Of a stretch of DNA of 50,737 bases, positions 15,756-24,663 are shown piece by piece. Source of the DNA: an uncultured Opitutaceae bacterium (GTDB taxonomy: Bacteria > Verrucomicrobiota > Verrucomicrobiia > Opitutales > Opitutaceae); NCBI GenBank assembly GCA_937902925.1, contig CALFNN010000061.1, positions 1-50,737 of the forward strand, given 5' to 3'. Position numbers and translations under genes: made by a program. Below the pieces are notes generated by a model. That model searched no databases, was not told the DNA's origin, and saw nothing but the letters and a program-made list of their open reading frames with translations. Within the stretch, counting starts at the first letter, position 1. The number at the start of each line of letters is the position of its first letter.

Positions 15756-16808
15756 TCACCCACCGCCGGGAGTGACGATGATCGGATCGACCGGGACTGT
15801 TGGCGTCGACGGCACTGCCGTTACCGGCGCCACTTCGATCGGACCCGTCGCAGCGACCGCCACGGTGGACCCCACCGCCACCTGCGCCGTGGCGGTCACG
15901 ACGCCGGTAATCGCGATCGCACTCGCCGGATAGAGGACGACGCCGTTGGTCACATCCGCTCCGTCGCGCTCGATCCGACCCTGGATCGACTGCACGCCCA
16001 GATACACCCCGAGCGAACTCGTGCCCGACACCATGAGTATCGTCTCAAATCCCTTGGTTTGGATCGCCTGACCATTGGGCTGGAGGAGACTGCCACCCGC
16101 CACGGACAAACGCCCGAATTGCGAGCCGTCGTCAAACCAGAGGACCGGTATCGCGTCGTCGTAGGCGGCAACATCACCCACAATCACCGGGCCTTGGACC
16201 CTCACCGCCGGCGCGTAGATGCCGGTAATGCCCTCGGTCGCGAAAAACCGCACATTGCCCGCCCGGATCCCGCCGAACGCGGACGTTCCATCCCGCTGCA
16301 TCGTTGCGGCCACGATCTCGATTCGCGCGATGTCTGCAAATCCGTCGTAAGTCACGCCGTCGCGAAACAGCGTCTGGTTGACTGCATTGATCCGCCCCAC
16401 CGAGAAGACGGAGACGTTGGTCGTCGCGTCCGCTCCGGTAATCGCAATCGAAGCGTGGCCGCGCATATATTCGATTCCGGGCTGATTATACTTGGCGGGA
16501 GCCATCGGGCCCGAGAAGTCTTCGAGCGAAACCGTCAGCGACCCGGCGCCGCTGAACTCCACCTGGACAATATCGTCGGTCAGGTCGAGAAACGATACGC
16601 GCGTCATCTGGCCCGGATCGGCCTCCACCGTTCCAACTGGACCGCGCAGCAACACTTGATCGTAGATCCCGCCGTTCGCGTGCCCGATGTCCGAGGCAAC
16701 TTCGACCGCATCGCCGGACGTCGAGGCCGCGTTCATCGCCGTGCCCGGTAACAAAAACCCGAGTCCGACTCCAACGATACGGGAAAGCAATAGTCTCCGG
16801 GGTGTCAT
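15756..16808 (-). CDS. Exported protein of unknown function inside the arg cluster
   Basis: A 350-residue protein with a signal peptide starting at the ATG at 16806-16808 (RRLLLSRIVGVGLGFLLPGTAMNAA). The open frame continues upstream but without protein-like sequence. The mature part is beta-rich, glycine/valine-rich and hydrophobic with few charged residues (VRFFATEGITGIYAPAVRV, VYLGVQSIQGRIERDG) and ends in a long alanine/valine/proline tail (VAPVTAVPSTPTVPVDP). Repetitive beta strands of similar length suggest a beta-helix or surface-layer-type domain. I recognise no family. It interrupts the arg genes between argF and argD, so it may be an unrelated insertion or a separate transcription unit. 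Confidence 0.55.
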   Translation of the reverse strand: MTPRRLLLSRIVGVGLGFLLPGTAMNAASTSGDAVEVASDIGHANGGIYDQVLLRGPVGTVEADPGQMTRVSFLDLTDDIVQVEFSGAGSLTVSLEDFSGPMAPAKYNQPGIEYMRGHASIAITGADATTNVSVFSVGRINAVNQTLFRDGVTYDGFADIARIEIVAATMQRDGTSAFGGIRAGNVRFFATEGITGIYAPAVRVQGPVIVGDVAAYDDAIPVLWFDDGSQFGRLSVAGGSLLQPNGQAIQTKGFETILMVSGTSSLGVYLGVQSIQGRIERDGADVTNGVVLYPASAIAITGVVTATAQVAVGSTVAVAATGPIEVAPVTAVPSTPTVPVDPIIVTPGGG

Positions 16809-16996
16809 CTCACAGTAGGTTTCGGCCAGGGTCCGTGAGTTAGTCGGGGCGAATTGAGGCCACCCAAACTTCCGGACGACCGTCCCGACTAAACGCAAAC
16901 CTCTGGCCGACTCAAGCTCATTGGGAGGCACCCGAAGCCCGCCACTGCAGAGGCACGGGCCAACCCAACGGCGGAAGGCGCCGGCCGGCCAACGGT

Positions 16997-18217
16997 TCAA
17001 CTTTTCGCCGTCAGGACCGCCCGGAAGATTTCGACCGACTTCGCCAGCTCGCCGGGCGTCGCAATCAGCGGGGGGAGCAGGCGGATGACGTTGTTACCCG
17101 ACGGCACAACCAAAAGTCCGCGCTCGCGCAGGGCGGCGACATACGGTGTCGGATCGCCGGCCATCTGCACGCCAACAAGGAATCCACGGCCGCGCACCGC
17201 CAAGACCTGCGCAGGAAAGTCGCCCATCATCGCAGTCAGGCTCGCGTGCCACGGATCGCTGGCACGCGTCACCTGCGCCAGCAGTTGATCGCGCTCGATG
17301 ACGTCGAGCACCGCACACGCGGCGGCACATGCGAGCGGCGTGCCGCCGAAGGTCGTCCCATGCGAACCCGGTTGAAAAAGCTCCGCGGCAGTCTCGCCCA
17401 CCCAGACCGCCCCAATGGGGAACCCCCCGCCGAGGCCCTTCGCCATCGCGATCGCGTCGGGACGGACGCCCGCATGTTCGAAAGCGTAGAACTTGCCCGT
17501 GCGTCCCAAGCCGCATTGCACCTCGTCGAGCATCAGCAGCAGGTTGTGCCGATCGCAAAGCTGGCGGAGCCCGAGCAGGAATTCCGGCGTGCACGGGTTG
17601 ATGCCGCTCTCGCCCTGGATGCTCTCGACCAGGATCGCCGCCGTCCCCGCGTCGATCAGATCGGCGAAACTCTGGAGATGGTTCAGCTCGCCAAACGAGA
17701 AGCCCGGCACAAGCGGGCGAAAGCCTTTCTGGATTTTTTCCTGCGGCGTCGCGCTCATCCCGCCAAACATCCGGCCGTGAAAGGCGTTTTTCGCCGCGAT
17801 GATCTTGTAGCACTTGCCCTCTTCGCCCCCGGCCTTTCGCATGCCGTGCAACCGCGCGAGCTTGATCATCGCCTCGTCCGCCTCCGCACCGCTGTTGCAG
17901 AAAAACACCCGCCCGGGTCCGGCGTAGCCGACGAGGCGCCGCGCGAGTTCGCCCTGGTTCGGCGTGCGAAACAGATTGCTGACATGGATGAGTTCACCCG
18001 CCTGCCGCTGAATCGCCGCGACCCAGTGTGGATGACAATGTCCCAGCGCACTCACCGCGATGCCCGACGTGAAATCGAGGTAGCTCTTGCCCGCGTCGTC
18101 CCACACCTGCGCACCGCGGCCGCGCACGAGCGTGATCGCAGGGCGCCCGTAGTTTTTCATCACGTGCGCATCGTAGAGCTCGGCCGTATTGGTCCGGATA
18201 ACGGAAGGGGAGTTCAT
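16997..18217 (-). CDS. argD: Acetylornithine aminotransferase
   Basis: A 406-residue PLP-dependent class III aminotransferase that makes N-acetylornithine from N-acetylglutamate semialdehyde. K260 in AIAMAKGLGGG is the PLP lysine; CNSGAEADEAMIK, AFHGRMFGGMSATPQEK and LLMLDEVQCGLGRTG are the usual family blocks, and HGTTFGGTPLACA follows. Start ATG at 18217 gives the normal length. It is followed at a 110-base distance by argB upstream on the same strand. Ornithine aminotransferases are a close alternative, but the arg context favours argD. Confidence 0.93.
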   Translation of the reverse strand: MNSPSVIRTNTAELYDAHVMKNYGRPAITLVRGRGAQVWDDAGKSYLDFTSGIAVSALGHCHPHWVAAIQRQAGELIHVSNLFRTPNQGELARRLVGYAGPGRVFFCNSGAEADEAMIKLARLHGMRKAGGEEGKCYKIIAAKNAFHGRMFGGMSATPQEKIQKGFRPLVPGFSFGELNHLQSFADLIDAGTAAILVESIQGESGINPCTPEFLLGLRQLCDRHNLLLMLDEVQCGLGRTGKFYAFEHAGVRPDAIAMAKGLGGGFPIGAVWVGETAAELFQPGSHGTTFGGTPLACAAACAVLDVIERDQLLAQVTRASDPWHASLTAMMGDFPAQVLAVRGRGFLVGVQMAGDPTPYVAALRERGLLVVPSGNNVIRLLPPLIATPGELAKSVEIFRAVLTAKS

Positions 18218-18327
18218 GTTCTAGACCTCGCTAGTTCGCACAGCTGGGACGAAATTGGAATCAGAACCGGTGGCAGTTCCCGCACAGCATCGCAGCACAA
18301 GGGCCCGCCGGTGTGCGGCCGCGGCGC

Positions 18328-19209
18328 TCAGCCGTGCACGATCTCGGTGCCGATGCCCTTGTCGGTGAAAATCTCGAGCAGCAGCGAATGCGCGAGCCGG
18401 CCGTCGATGAAATGCACCCGTTGCACGCCTTCCTGCAGGGCGCGGATCGCACTCTGCACCTTCGGGCGCATGCCCTTGTCGATGACCCCCTTCTTTTTCA
18501 GATCGTCCACCTGGCTGATCTTGAGCGTGGAGATGAGCGACTCGGGATTGGCGGGATCGCCCAGCAAACCCGGCACATCACTCATGTAGACCAGCCGCCG
18601 CGCCCGCAGCGCGCTCGCCACCCGGCCGGCGGCGAGGTCGGCGTTCACGTTGTAGGGCTTGCCGTCGTGGCCCTCGGCCACCGGTGAAATCACCGGCACG
18701 AAGCCCTCGGCGATTTCCTTCTTGATGAGCTTGATCTTCACCTCGGTGACGTCGCCCACGTAGCCAAGGTCGACGGGTTGGCCGTTGTCGTCCGTGGTGA
18801 GCTTCTCGCACACCAGCACGCTGTCGCCGGGCATGCCCCGCGGCTTGCCCCGTGCCGTCGCGATCGCGTCGCACACGTCCTTGTTCACGATCTCGTCGAG
18901 CGTTTTCTTCACGACCGCGATCGTGGCCTCGTCGGTCACGCGGAGCCCGTTGACAAAATTGGCCTTCAGACCCGACGACTCCATCACCTTCGTGATCGCC
19001 TTGCCGCCGCCATGAACGACCACGACGTTGATGCCGCACGCGGCGAGGAACGCGATGTCGAAGGCGACCCGCGTGCGGGCCGCCGGGTCGGGATCATCCA
19101 TGAAGCTCCCGCCGTATTTGACCACGAAAGTGGCGCCGTGAAAATCCTGGATGTAAGGCAGCGCCTCGAGGAGCACCTTGGCCTTGGCGGTGACTTCAGC
19201 GACGTTCAT
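18328..19209 (-). CDS. argB: N-acetylglutamate kinase
   Basis: A 293-residue amino-acid kinase that phosphorylates N-acetylglutamate. It contains [10 protein letters not shown], the [10 protein letters not shown] glycine-rich loop, [19 protein letters not shown] and the nucleotide-binding [12 protein letters not shown]. The N-terminal helix of about 25 residues ([21 protein letters not shown]) before the kinase core is characteristic of hexameric, arginine-inhibited enzymes, so feedback inhibition is plausible. It is divergent from argJ across a 197-bp promoter region and is read towards argD. Confidence 0.93.
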   Translation of the reverse strand: MNVAEVTAKAKVLLEALPYIQDFHGATFVVKYGGSFMDDPDPAARTRVAFDIAFLAACGINVVVVHGGGKAITKVMESSGLKANFVNGLRVTDEATIAVVKKTLDEIVNKDVCDAIATARGKPRGMPGDSVLVCEKLTTDDNGQPVDLGYVGDVTEVKIKLIKKEIAEGFVPVISPVAEGHDGKPYNVNADLAAGRVASALRARRLVYMSDVPGLLGDPANPESLISTLKISQVDDLKKKGVIDKGMRPKVQSAIRALQEGVQRVHFIDGRLAHSLLLEIFTDKGIGTEIVHG

Positions 19210-19406
19210 CAGCGGTCAGGGCGCGCGGCCGGCGGCCGCGGAATGGTGTAGGAGACGATGGAGAGCGCTCACGTGTAGGACGAAGAGAAGAATGCAATAA
19301 GGCACACGCGGCGCGCATTTCCACTAAAATTTTCGCCGGGTGCACGGCGCGGGAGTTTTTCCGCGTCGAGATTCGGCTTCACTCCACGGCGTGGCTTGCC
19401 CACTTC

Positions 19407-20729
19407 TTGCGCGTGCCCAGCACCAACCTCACGTTTTCGAACCGTTCCGAACATCGCGCGTGGCTCGCCACGCAGGCTGCGCTGCCCGCGGGATTCCGCG
19501 TGGGCACAACGCGTTTCGACTTCACGCCCCGCGAGGCGCCGAAGCCGGCGAAGATGACTCTGACCCTCCTGGCCCTCGACCGGCCCACGGCAGACTTCGC
19601 CGCGGTGTTCACGAAGAACGCATTTCCGGGCGCACCCGTGGTGATCGGCCGCCGCCGCCTCGAGGAACCAACGCTCGGCGCGATCATCATCAATAATAAG
19701 ATTTCCAACGTCTGCGCACCCGGCGGCGTCGAGGCCAGTGAACGCATCTGCGCGGAGACGAGCCGGCTGCTCGGTCTCTCCGCCGGTCACGTGCTCCCGA
19801 GTTCCACCGGAGTAATCGGCTGGGGCCTGCCAGTGGACACGATGATCGCCGCGCTGCCGCAGGCCGTGTCGGCACTTGCCGGCCCGTCGGTGCTTCCCGC
19901 GGCGGAGGGCATCGTTACGACGGATCTCTATCCCAAGGTGCGCCGCGCCGCCGTTGGCGCTGGAAGCATCGTCGGCATCGCCAAGGGCGCAGGCATGATC
20001 GAGCCGAACCTCGCGACGATGCTCGTTTACCTGCTCACCGACGTCGCCGTGCCGCGGGCCGAGTTGCGGGCGATGCTGCGGCGGACGATCGACGACAGCT
20101 TCAACTCAATCAGCGTCGACAGCGACACCAGCACTTCCGACACGGTCGCACTGGTCTCGTCCGGCCGGGTGCCGATTGGCGACCTCGGTGAGTTTGAGCG
20201 GGCACTGCAGACCGTCTGTCGCGATCTGGCGGAGGACATCGTGCGCAACGGCGAGGGCGTGCGGCACGTCATCCGAGTGTCGGTGCAGAACGCCGCCAGC
20301 CCGAGCCTCGCCCGCGCGCTTGGCAAGGCCATCGTCAACGCCCCACTGTTCAAGTGCGCGGTCGCTGGCAACGACCCAAACGTCGGCCGGCTGGTGCAGG
20401 CGATCGGCAAGCAGGTGGGCGCCCACGGCGCGGATACCGATCTTTCCCGGCTGCGGGCACGGATGGGCGGCGTTGAAATTTTTTCCGGCGGTGTGTTCCA
20501 GCTCAACCCGGCGAAGGAGACCGCGCTCGTCGCGCACCTGCGGGGCGCCGAACTTTACACGAGCGCGCCGCCCAAGGACGGGGTCTTTTCCGCCGCGATC
20601 GATTTTCCCCCGCATGAGCGTTGCGTCGAGATCGAGGTCGACGTCGGCAATGGCACGGCTGCGGCGACGGTGCTGGGCGGCGACCTCACGCACGAATACG
20701 TCAGCGAGAACGCGGATTACCGGAGCTGA
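19407..20729 (+). CDS. argJ: ArgJ ornithine/glutamate N-acetyltransferase
   Basis: A 440-residue member of the ArgJ family, which moves the acetyl group from N-acetylornithine to glutamate and in many species also acetylates glutamate from acetyl-CoA. The oxyanion motif SSTGVIGWGLP, the self-cleavage site ATMLVYLLTD (nucleophile T) and the C-terminal ADYRS are present, so maturation into alpha and beta chains is expected. In place of the common VNSGNAN block it has INNKISNVCAPGG, a divergent branch. The start is TTG 19407 or GTG 19413. It lies alone on the plus strand between argB and the polyamine genes. Confidence 0.9.
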   Translation: MRVPSTNLTFSNRSEHRAWLATQAALPAGFRVGTTRFDFTPREAPKPAKMTLTLLALDRPTADFAAVFTKNAFPGAPVVIGRRRLEEPTLGAIIINNKISNVCAPGGVEASERICAETSRLLGLSAGHVLPSSTGVIGWGLPVDTMIAALPQAVSALAGPSVLPAAEGIVTTDLYPKVRRAAVGAGSIVGIAKGAGMIEPNLATMLVYLLTDVAVPRAELRAMLRRTIDDSFNSISVDSDTSTSDTVALVSSGRVPIGDLGEFERALQTVCRDLAEDIVRNGEGVRHVIRVSVQNAASPSLARALGKAIVNAPLFKCAVAGNDPNVGRLVQAIGKQVGAHGADTDLSRLRARMGGVEIFSGGVFQLNPAKETALVAHLRGAELYTSAPPKDGVFSAAIDFPPHERCVEIEVDVGNGTAAATVLGGDLTHEYVSENADYRS

Positions 20730-20755
20730 TTGCGCCGGCGGCGCGGTTGCGCGAT

Positions 20756-21895
20756 CTAACGGTTTTCGTGCACCACCTTCGCCGGCGGGAAACCGTTGAA
20801 GTAGGTCGCCGACGCATGGCTGTAGGCGCCGATGTTCACGCTATAGACCAGGTCGCCGCGTTCGAGCTCGGGCAGATTCTCGGCCATCGAGACCACGTCG
20901 AGCGCATCGCAAGTCGGACCGAAGACGGAGCAGATCGACGTCGGCCCCTTCTTGAATGACTTCACCGGATATTTGCAGTGGTCGAAGATGACGCCCGAGT
21001 AGGTATGATAGACCCCGTCGTTGATGTAATAGCAGGTCTTCCCGTCGCGCACCGCCTTGCCGATGACCGACGACACCGAGGTGCCGCACACCGCCGCGAG
21101 AAACCGTCCCGGCTCGGCGAGCACCTGGATGTCCGCGGGAAACAGCCGTTCGATCTCGGTGTTGATGACCTTGGCGAGTTCGCGGAACGGCCGCACCGTC
21201 GAGTCGTAGGGTGCGGGGAAACCGCCCCCGATATCGAGGAGGTTCATCTTCGTGTAGCCGCGATCCTGCGCCTCCTTGAAGATGTTGGCGGTCAGGTTCA
21301 GCGCCTGGACGTAGTTCTCGAAATTCGTCGTCTGGCTGCCCACGTGAAAACTGATGCCCTCGACGGTCAGCCCGAGGCGGTCGGCCTCGAGGATGAGATC
21401 GACGGCTTCGCCCGGTGACGCACCAAACTTGGAGGACAGCTCCACCATCGCGCCGGTATTCGGCACCTTGAGCCGCAGCGCCAGGCCGGCATTCGGCGCG
21501 TGCCGCTTGATCTTGTAGATTTCCTCGCGGTTGTCGAAGGTGACGAGCGGCTTGTATTGGTTGAGCTGCTCGAGCGTGTCGGTCGGCTTCGTTGGATTGG
21601 CGTAGATGATCTTGTCCCAGATCCAGTCCTGCCGCTTTTTCGCCGGGAACTTCTTGATGTTCTCGTGAACGATCATGAACTCCGGCATCGAGGCGACGTC
21701 GAAGCTGGCGCCCTCCTCGAAGAGCGTGCGCACGATGAAGGGATCGGGGTTCGCCTTGACGGCGTAGTATACCTGCACGCGCGGCAGGTGCCGGCGAAAC
21801 TCCCGGTAGGCCTTCCGCAACGCGTCGTGATCGATCACGAACAGCGGCGTGCCGTGTTGTTTTGCAAGCTGCTGCAGCCGGGAGAGCGTGATCAT
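20756..21895 (-). CDS. Ornithine decarboxylase-like PLP enzyme (fold type III)
   Basis: A 379-residue alanine-racemase-fold decarboxylase. K47 in VYYAVKANP binds PLP; FDVASMPEF, FHVGSQTTNF, LLDIGGGFPAPY and LAEPGRFLAAVCG follow, and C329 in FGPTCDALD matches the catalytic cysteine block of ornithine decarboxylases. It would make putrescine from ornithine. The size and FGPTCDALD also fit lysine/ornithine decarboxylases and carboxynorspermidine decarboxylase relatives, but the next gene is homospermidine synthase, which uses putrescine, so ornithine is the best guess. It is 13 bases from homospermidine synthase and likely in one operon. Confidence 0.8.
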   Translation of the reverse strand: MITLSRLQQLAKQHGTPLFVIDHDALRKAYREFRRHLPRVQVYYAVKANPDPFIVRTLFEEGASFDVASMPEFMIVHENIKKFPAKKRQDWIWDKIIYANPTKPTDTLEQLNQYKPLVTFDNREEIYKIKRHAPNAGLALRLKVPNTGAMVELSSKFGASPGEAVDLILEADRLGLTVEGISFHVGSQTTNFENYVQALNLTANIFKEAQDRGYTKMNLLDIGGGFPAPYDSTVRPFRELAKVINTEIERLFPADIQVLAEPGRFLAAVCGTSVSSVIGKAVRDGKTCYYINDGVYHTYSGVIFDHCKYPVKSFKKGPTSICSVFGPTCDALDVVSMAENLPELERGDLVYSVNIGAYSHASATYFNGFPPAKVVHENR

Positions 21896-21908
21896 GGCGG
21901 CGTGACGG

Positions 21909-23369
21909 TCAGCCCGCGTGATCCGTCAGGAGGAAGTTCTTGAACTGCCACGGATCCTTCAGGTCGAGATCGGGCTGGTTGTAACCCTTGAACGGATTGA
22001 CGCGGTTCTGGAGCGGCGTCCAGTCCTTCGGCTTCGAGATCCAGCGGCCGAGATAAGGCTTTGAAACCTTGAGGACGAATTCGTGTGGCAGATCGTCCGG
22101 CACGCAGATGCCCTCGGTGGGATGAGTGATCATCCACATCGACGCCGCGACCACCGAGATCGCCACCTGCATCGTGGTCGCGTTCTGATGCGGCACCAGT
22201 TTGCGCGATTGTTCGATGCTGAGGTCGCTGCCGACCCACCACGAATTGTAGGGGTGCCCCATGATCAGCGCGCCGAGGATGTCCGCGCCGCTCGTGATCT
22301 CGTCGTTCATGATGCGCTGGTTCTCGTTGAGATGGTAGTTGTAGCCGCGCATCTCGTTGAGCGAGGAGATCGCCTCGTCGCAGCAGCAGTAGGCGTAGTG
22401 CATCGTCGGCCGGTAGACGGCCTTCTTGCCCTGCCACACCGTGAGCTTGTCGGAAATCGTGAACGCTTCGCCGTGGCGGACGACCATGCCGTGGATCGGA
22501 TAGTCGGGCACCCACGAACGGACCCAGGTGTTGATGCCCATCCGCGCGAGGCAGATTTGGTTTCGCGGGCCCTCCTTGTGCTCGTAGGCGAGCGCGGGCA
22601 GCTGCTTCTCGTGCGTGCCCCAGCCCATCTCGGCCGTCGTCGTGCCCTCCTCGCGAAACCCCTCGATGCTCCACGTGTTGACGAACTCGTCGATCTGCTT
22701 CGGCTGGTCCGTGATCTGCGTGTCGCGCTCGCTGCAATGGATGACCTTCACGCCGAGCGCCTGCGAAAGAAAGTTGAACTTTTGCTCCGCGATCAACCCG
22801 GCGATGTTCTCGGCCGCGCGACCCTTGACCTTTTTGTCGGCGATCAGCCGCTGGCCGATGTCGATCAGACCCTGCTTCACGAAATGAGAGATCAGGCCCG
22901 GGTTCGCGCCGTGCTCGATGACGGCCGTGGCTCCCTTGGTCCCCCACTTCGCCATCAGCCGGCGAAGGTTCATGTGCCGCCAGTAAAGCGTCTTCGTCGT
23001 CGGGTGTGCGTTGGGGCCGCTGGCGTAGGGGTCCCAGAGCTCGGTCGACGTGTTGATGTAGAGCACGCCGTGGTCGCGGCACCACTGGAGAATCTCGCCG
23101 GCGTCGATGTTCCACGCGAGGTCGATGAGCAGGTCGCCCGCACCGACGTGCTTCGCCAGCAACCGGCCCATGTTGTCCTCGGTCACGCGGTCGCGGACGA
23201 AGCGCACGCCCTTCGCGGTCCACGGCTTCAACTTCGCGGCGCGGTTTTCAAAATCCATCACCGTAACGTTTTTCGCCGGCACCTTGAGGTGCTTGAACAG
23301 GATCGGCAGTGTGCATTCGGCCACGGCGCCGTAACCGACGAAGAGGATTTTGTTTTTGAATTCGATCAT
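21909..23369 (-). CDS. Homospermidine synthase
   Basis: A 486-residue saccharopine-dehydrogenase-related enzyme that condenses two putrescines, or putrescine and spermidine, to sym-homospermidine with NAD as cofactor. The N-terminal Rossmann loop is LFVGYGAVAECTLP; the motifs EHGANPGLISHFVKQGL, NTWSIEGFREEG and HPYNSWWVGSDLS are typical of the bacterial enzyme and length agrees (about 480). It precedes the ornithine decarboxylase-like gene with 13 bases between. In bacteria homospermidine often replaces spermidine, which fits this lineage. Confidence 0.9.
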   Translation of the reverse strand: MIEFKNKILFVGYGAVAECTLPILFKHLKVPAKNVTVMDFENRAAKLKPWTAKGVRFVRDRVTEDNMGRLLAKHVGAGDLLIDLAWNIDAGEILQWCRDHGVLYINTSTELWDPYASGPNAHPTTKTLYWRHMNLRRLMAKWGTKGATAVIEHGANPGLISHFVKQGLIDIGQRLIADKKVKGRAAENIAGLIAEQKFNFLSQALGVKVIHCSERDTQITDQPKQIDEFVNTWSIEGFREEGTTTAEMGWGTHEKQLPALAYEHKEGPRNQICLARMGINTWVRSWVPDYPIHGMVVRHGEAFTISDKLTVWQGKKAVYRPTMHYAYCCCDEAISSLNEMRGYNYHLNENQRIMNDEITSGADILGALIMGHPYNSWWVGSDLSIEQSRKLVPHQNATTMQVAISVVAASMWMITHPTEGICVPDDLPHEFVLKVSKPYLGRWISKPKDWTPLQNRVNPFKGYNQPDLDLKDPWQFKNFLLTDHAG

Positions 23370-23519
23370 GGTGTCAGGACGGGGGAGCGCAGGCCGGGCC
23401 GGGGCGACTCACCCCGGACTTGTCCCGCTGCGCGCGCGACGTGCAAGAAGCGAACTCTGCGCGAGCGCCGCGCGAAGTGACAAGAGTTTTTCCGTGACGG
23501 TCGCGTGGCGGGGCGACGG

Positions 23520-24545
23520 TCAAACCAGGCCCGCCGTCTCGTCGAAGCCGCACCAAAGGTTCATGATCTGGACCGCCTGGCCGCTCGCACCCTTCATGAG
23601 GTTATCCTCGGCCGAGGTCAGGACGAAATTTCCCGTGCGCGGATCGTGGACGGCGGAGATGTCGATCCGGTTCGTGCCGACGGTATGCGCGGTATCCGGC
23701 GTTTCTCCGGTCGGAAGCACCTGGATAAAAGGCCGGGCGCTGTAGGCCGCCCGCCACGCGGCGTAGACCTGCTCGATCGTGCCGCCGGGCGTCGACGGCA
23801 CCGTGATCGTGGTCGCGATGCCGCGCCGCATCGGCGCAAGATGGGGATTGAACTGGATGATCGTCTTCGCCCCGGTTTGCAGGGCGAGCTGCTCCTCGAT
23901 CTCCGCCAAGTGACGATGCTTCACGAGGCCGTAGGCCTTGGCGCTCTCGGCGCGTTCCACAAACAGGTAGGTCTCCTCGACCTTCCGGCCCGCTCCGCTG
24001 ACGCCGCTGAAGGAATTGACGACAATGTGCTCCCGCGTGACCACGCCGGCTTTCAGCAGCGGGACCAGCGGCACGAGCACACTGGTCGGGTAGCAACCCG
24101 GCGCGGCGACGAGCTTCGCGTCCGTCTTCCACGAGGGCGGCGTCAGTTCCGGCAACACAAAGCGGGCCGCCGGCAAGAGGTCGGGCGCGTGGTGCTCGCC
24201 ATAATATTTTTGGTAGGTCGCGAGATCGGCGATGCGGAAATCGGCGCTCAGGTCGATGACCCGCTTGCCCGCCGCGACCAGCGCCTTGGCGTAGACCGCC
24301 GCGGCGCCATGCGGCAGCGCGAGGAAAAACAGCTCGATGTCGCCCGCCGCCAGCGCGACGGGGTCGGAATCGACAAACTTCAAGCCCCGGTCGGCGCCGC
24401 GCACCGCCGGCATCACCGAGGCCAGGGGTTTCCCGGCGTGGGTGCGCGAGGTCACCGCCGCCAGCGTGACGCGGGGATGACCGAGGAGAAGTTTGACGAG
24501 GACCTCGCCGGAGTAACCGGACGCGCCGACGATGCCGACTTTCAT
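23520..24545 (-). CDS. argC: N-acetyl-gamma-glutamyl-phosphate reductase
   Basis: A 341-residue enzyme that reduces N-acetylglutamyl phosphate to the semialdehyde. The Rossmann loop is VGIVGASGYSGEVLVKLL and the catalytic cysteine is C151 in AAPGCYPTS; HRHLAEIEEQL and GIATTITVPS match the family. The start is the ATG at 24543-24545, since the earlier in-frame start gives an extra unmatched lead. It is placed upstream of homospermidine synthase on the same strand, with a gap of 150 bases, and completes the acetylated pathway with argB, argD and argJ. Confidence 0.95.
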   Translation of the reverse strand: MKVGIVGASGYSGEVLVKLLLGHPRVTLAAVTSRTHAGKPLASVMPAVRGADRGLKFVDSDPVALAAGDIELFFLALPHGAAAVYAKALVAAGKRVIDLSADFRIADLATYQKYYGEHHAPDLLPAARFVLPELTPPSWKTDAKLVAAPGCYPTSVLVPLVPLLKAGVVTREHIVVNSFSGVSGAGRKVEETYLFVERAESAKAYGLVKHRHLAEIEEQLALQTGAKTIIQFNPHLAPMRRGIATTITVPSTPGGTIEQVYAAWRAAYSARPFIQVLPTGETPDTAHTVGTNRIDISAVHDPRTGNFVLTSAEDNLMKGASGQAVQIMNLWCGFDETAGLV

Positions 24546-24601
24546 GATTGGAAGGATTAACTGCATCCGCGCACGACCGGGGGTCAAACCACAAAGCAAA
24601 A

Positions 24602-24627
24602 CAGCCCGCGCGAAATCGCGCGGGCTG
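24602..24627 (-). terminator. Intrinsic terminator between the porin gene and argC
   Basis: CAGCCCGCGCGA (24602-24613) and TCGCGCGGGCTG (24616-24627) form a perfect 12-bp stem. Read on the minus strand it is followed by TTTTGCTTTG, so it ends transcription of the gene stopping at 24664 before argC. Confidence 0.75.
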
Positions 24628-24663
24628 CTGTGGGTCAGGCAGTCGCCGGGAACTGCGCTAAGA

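Noticed and set aside
16840-16892. TTAGTCGGG/CCCGACTAA inverted repeat upstream of the exported protein gene
   Set aside because: Nine-base arms 35 bases apart in a promoter region; not clearly above chance in GC-rich DNA and no T-run, so not listed as a feature.
19210-19406. ArgR (ARG box) operator between argB and argJ
   Set aside because: No pair of TGAAT/ATTCA half sites with correct spacing was found.
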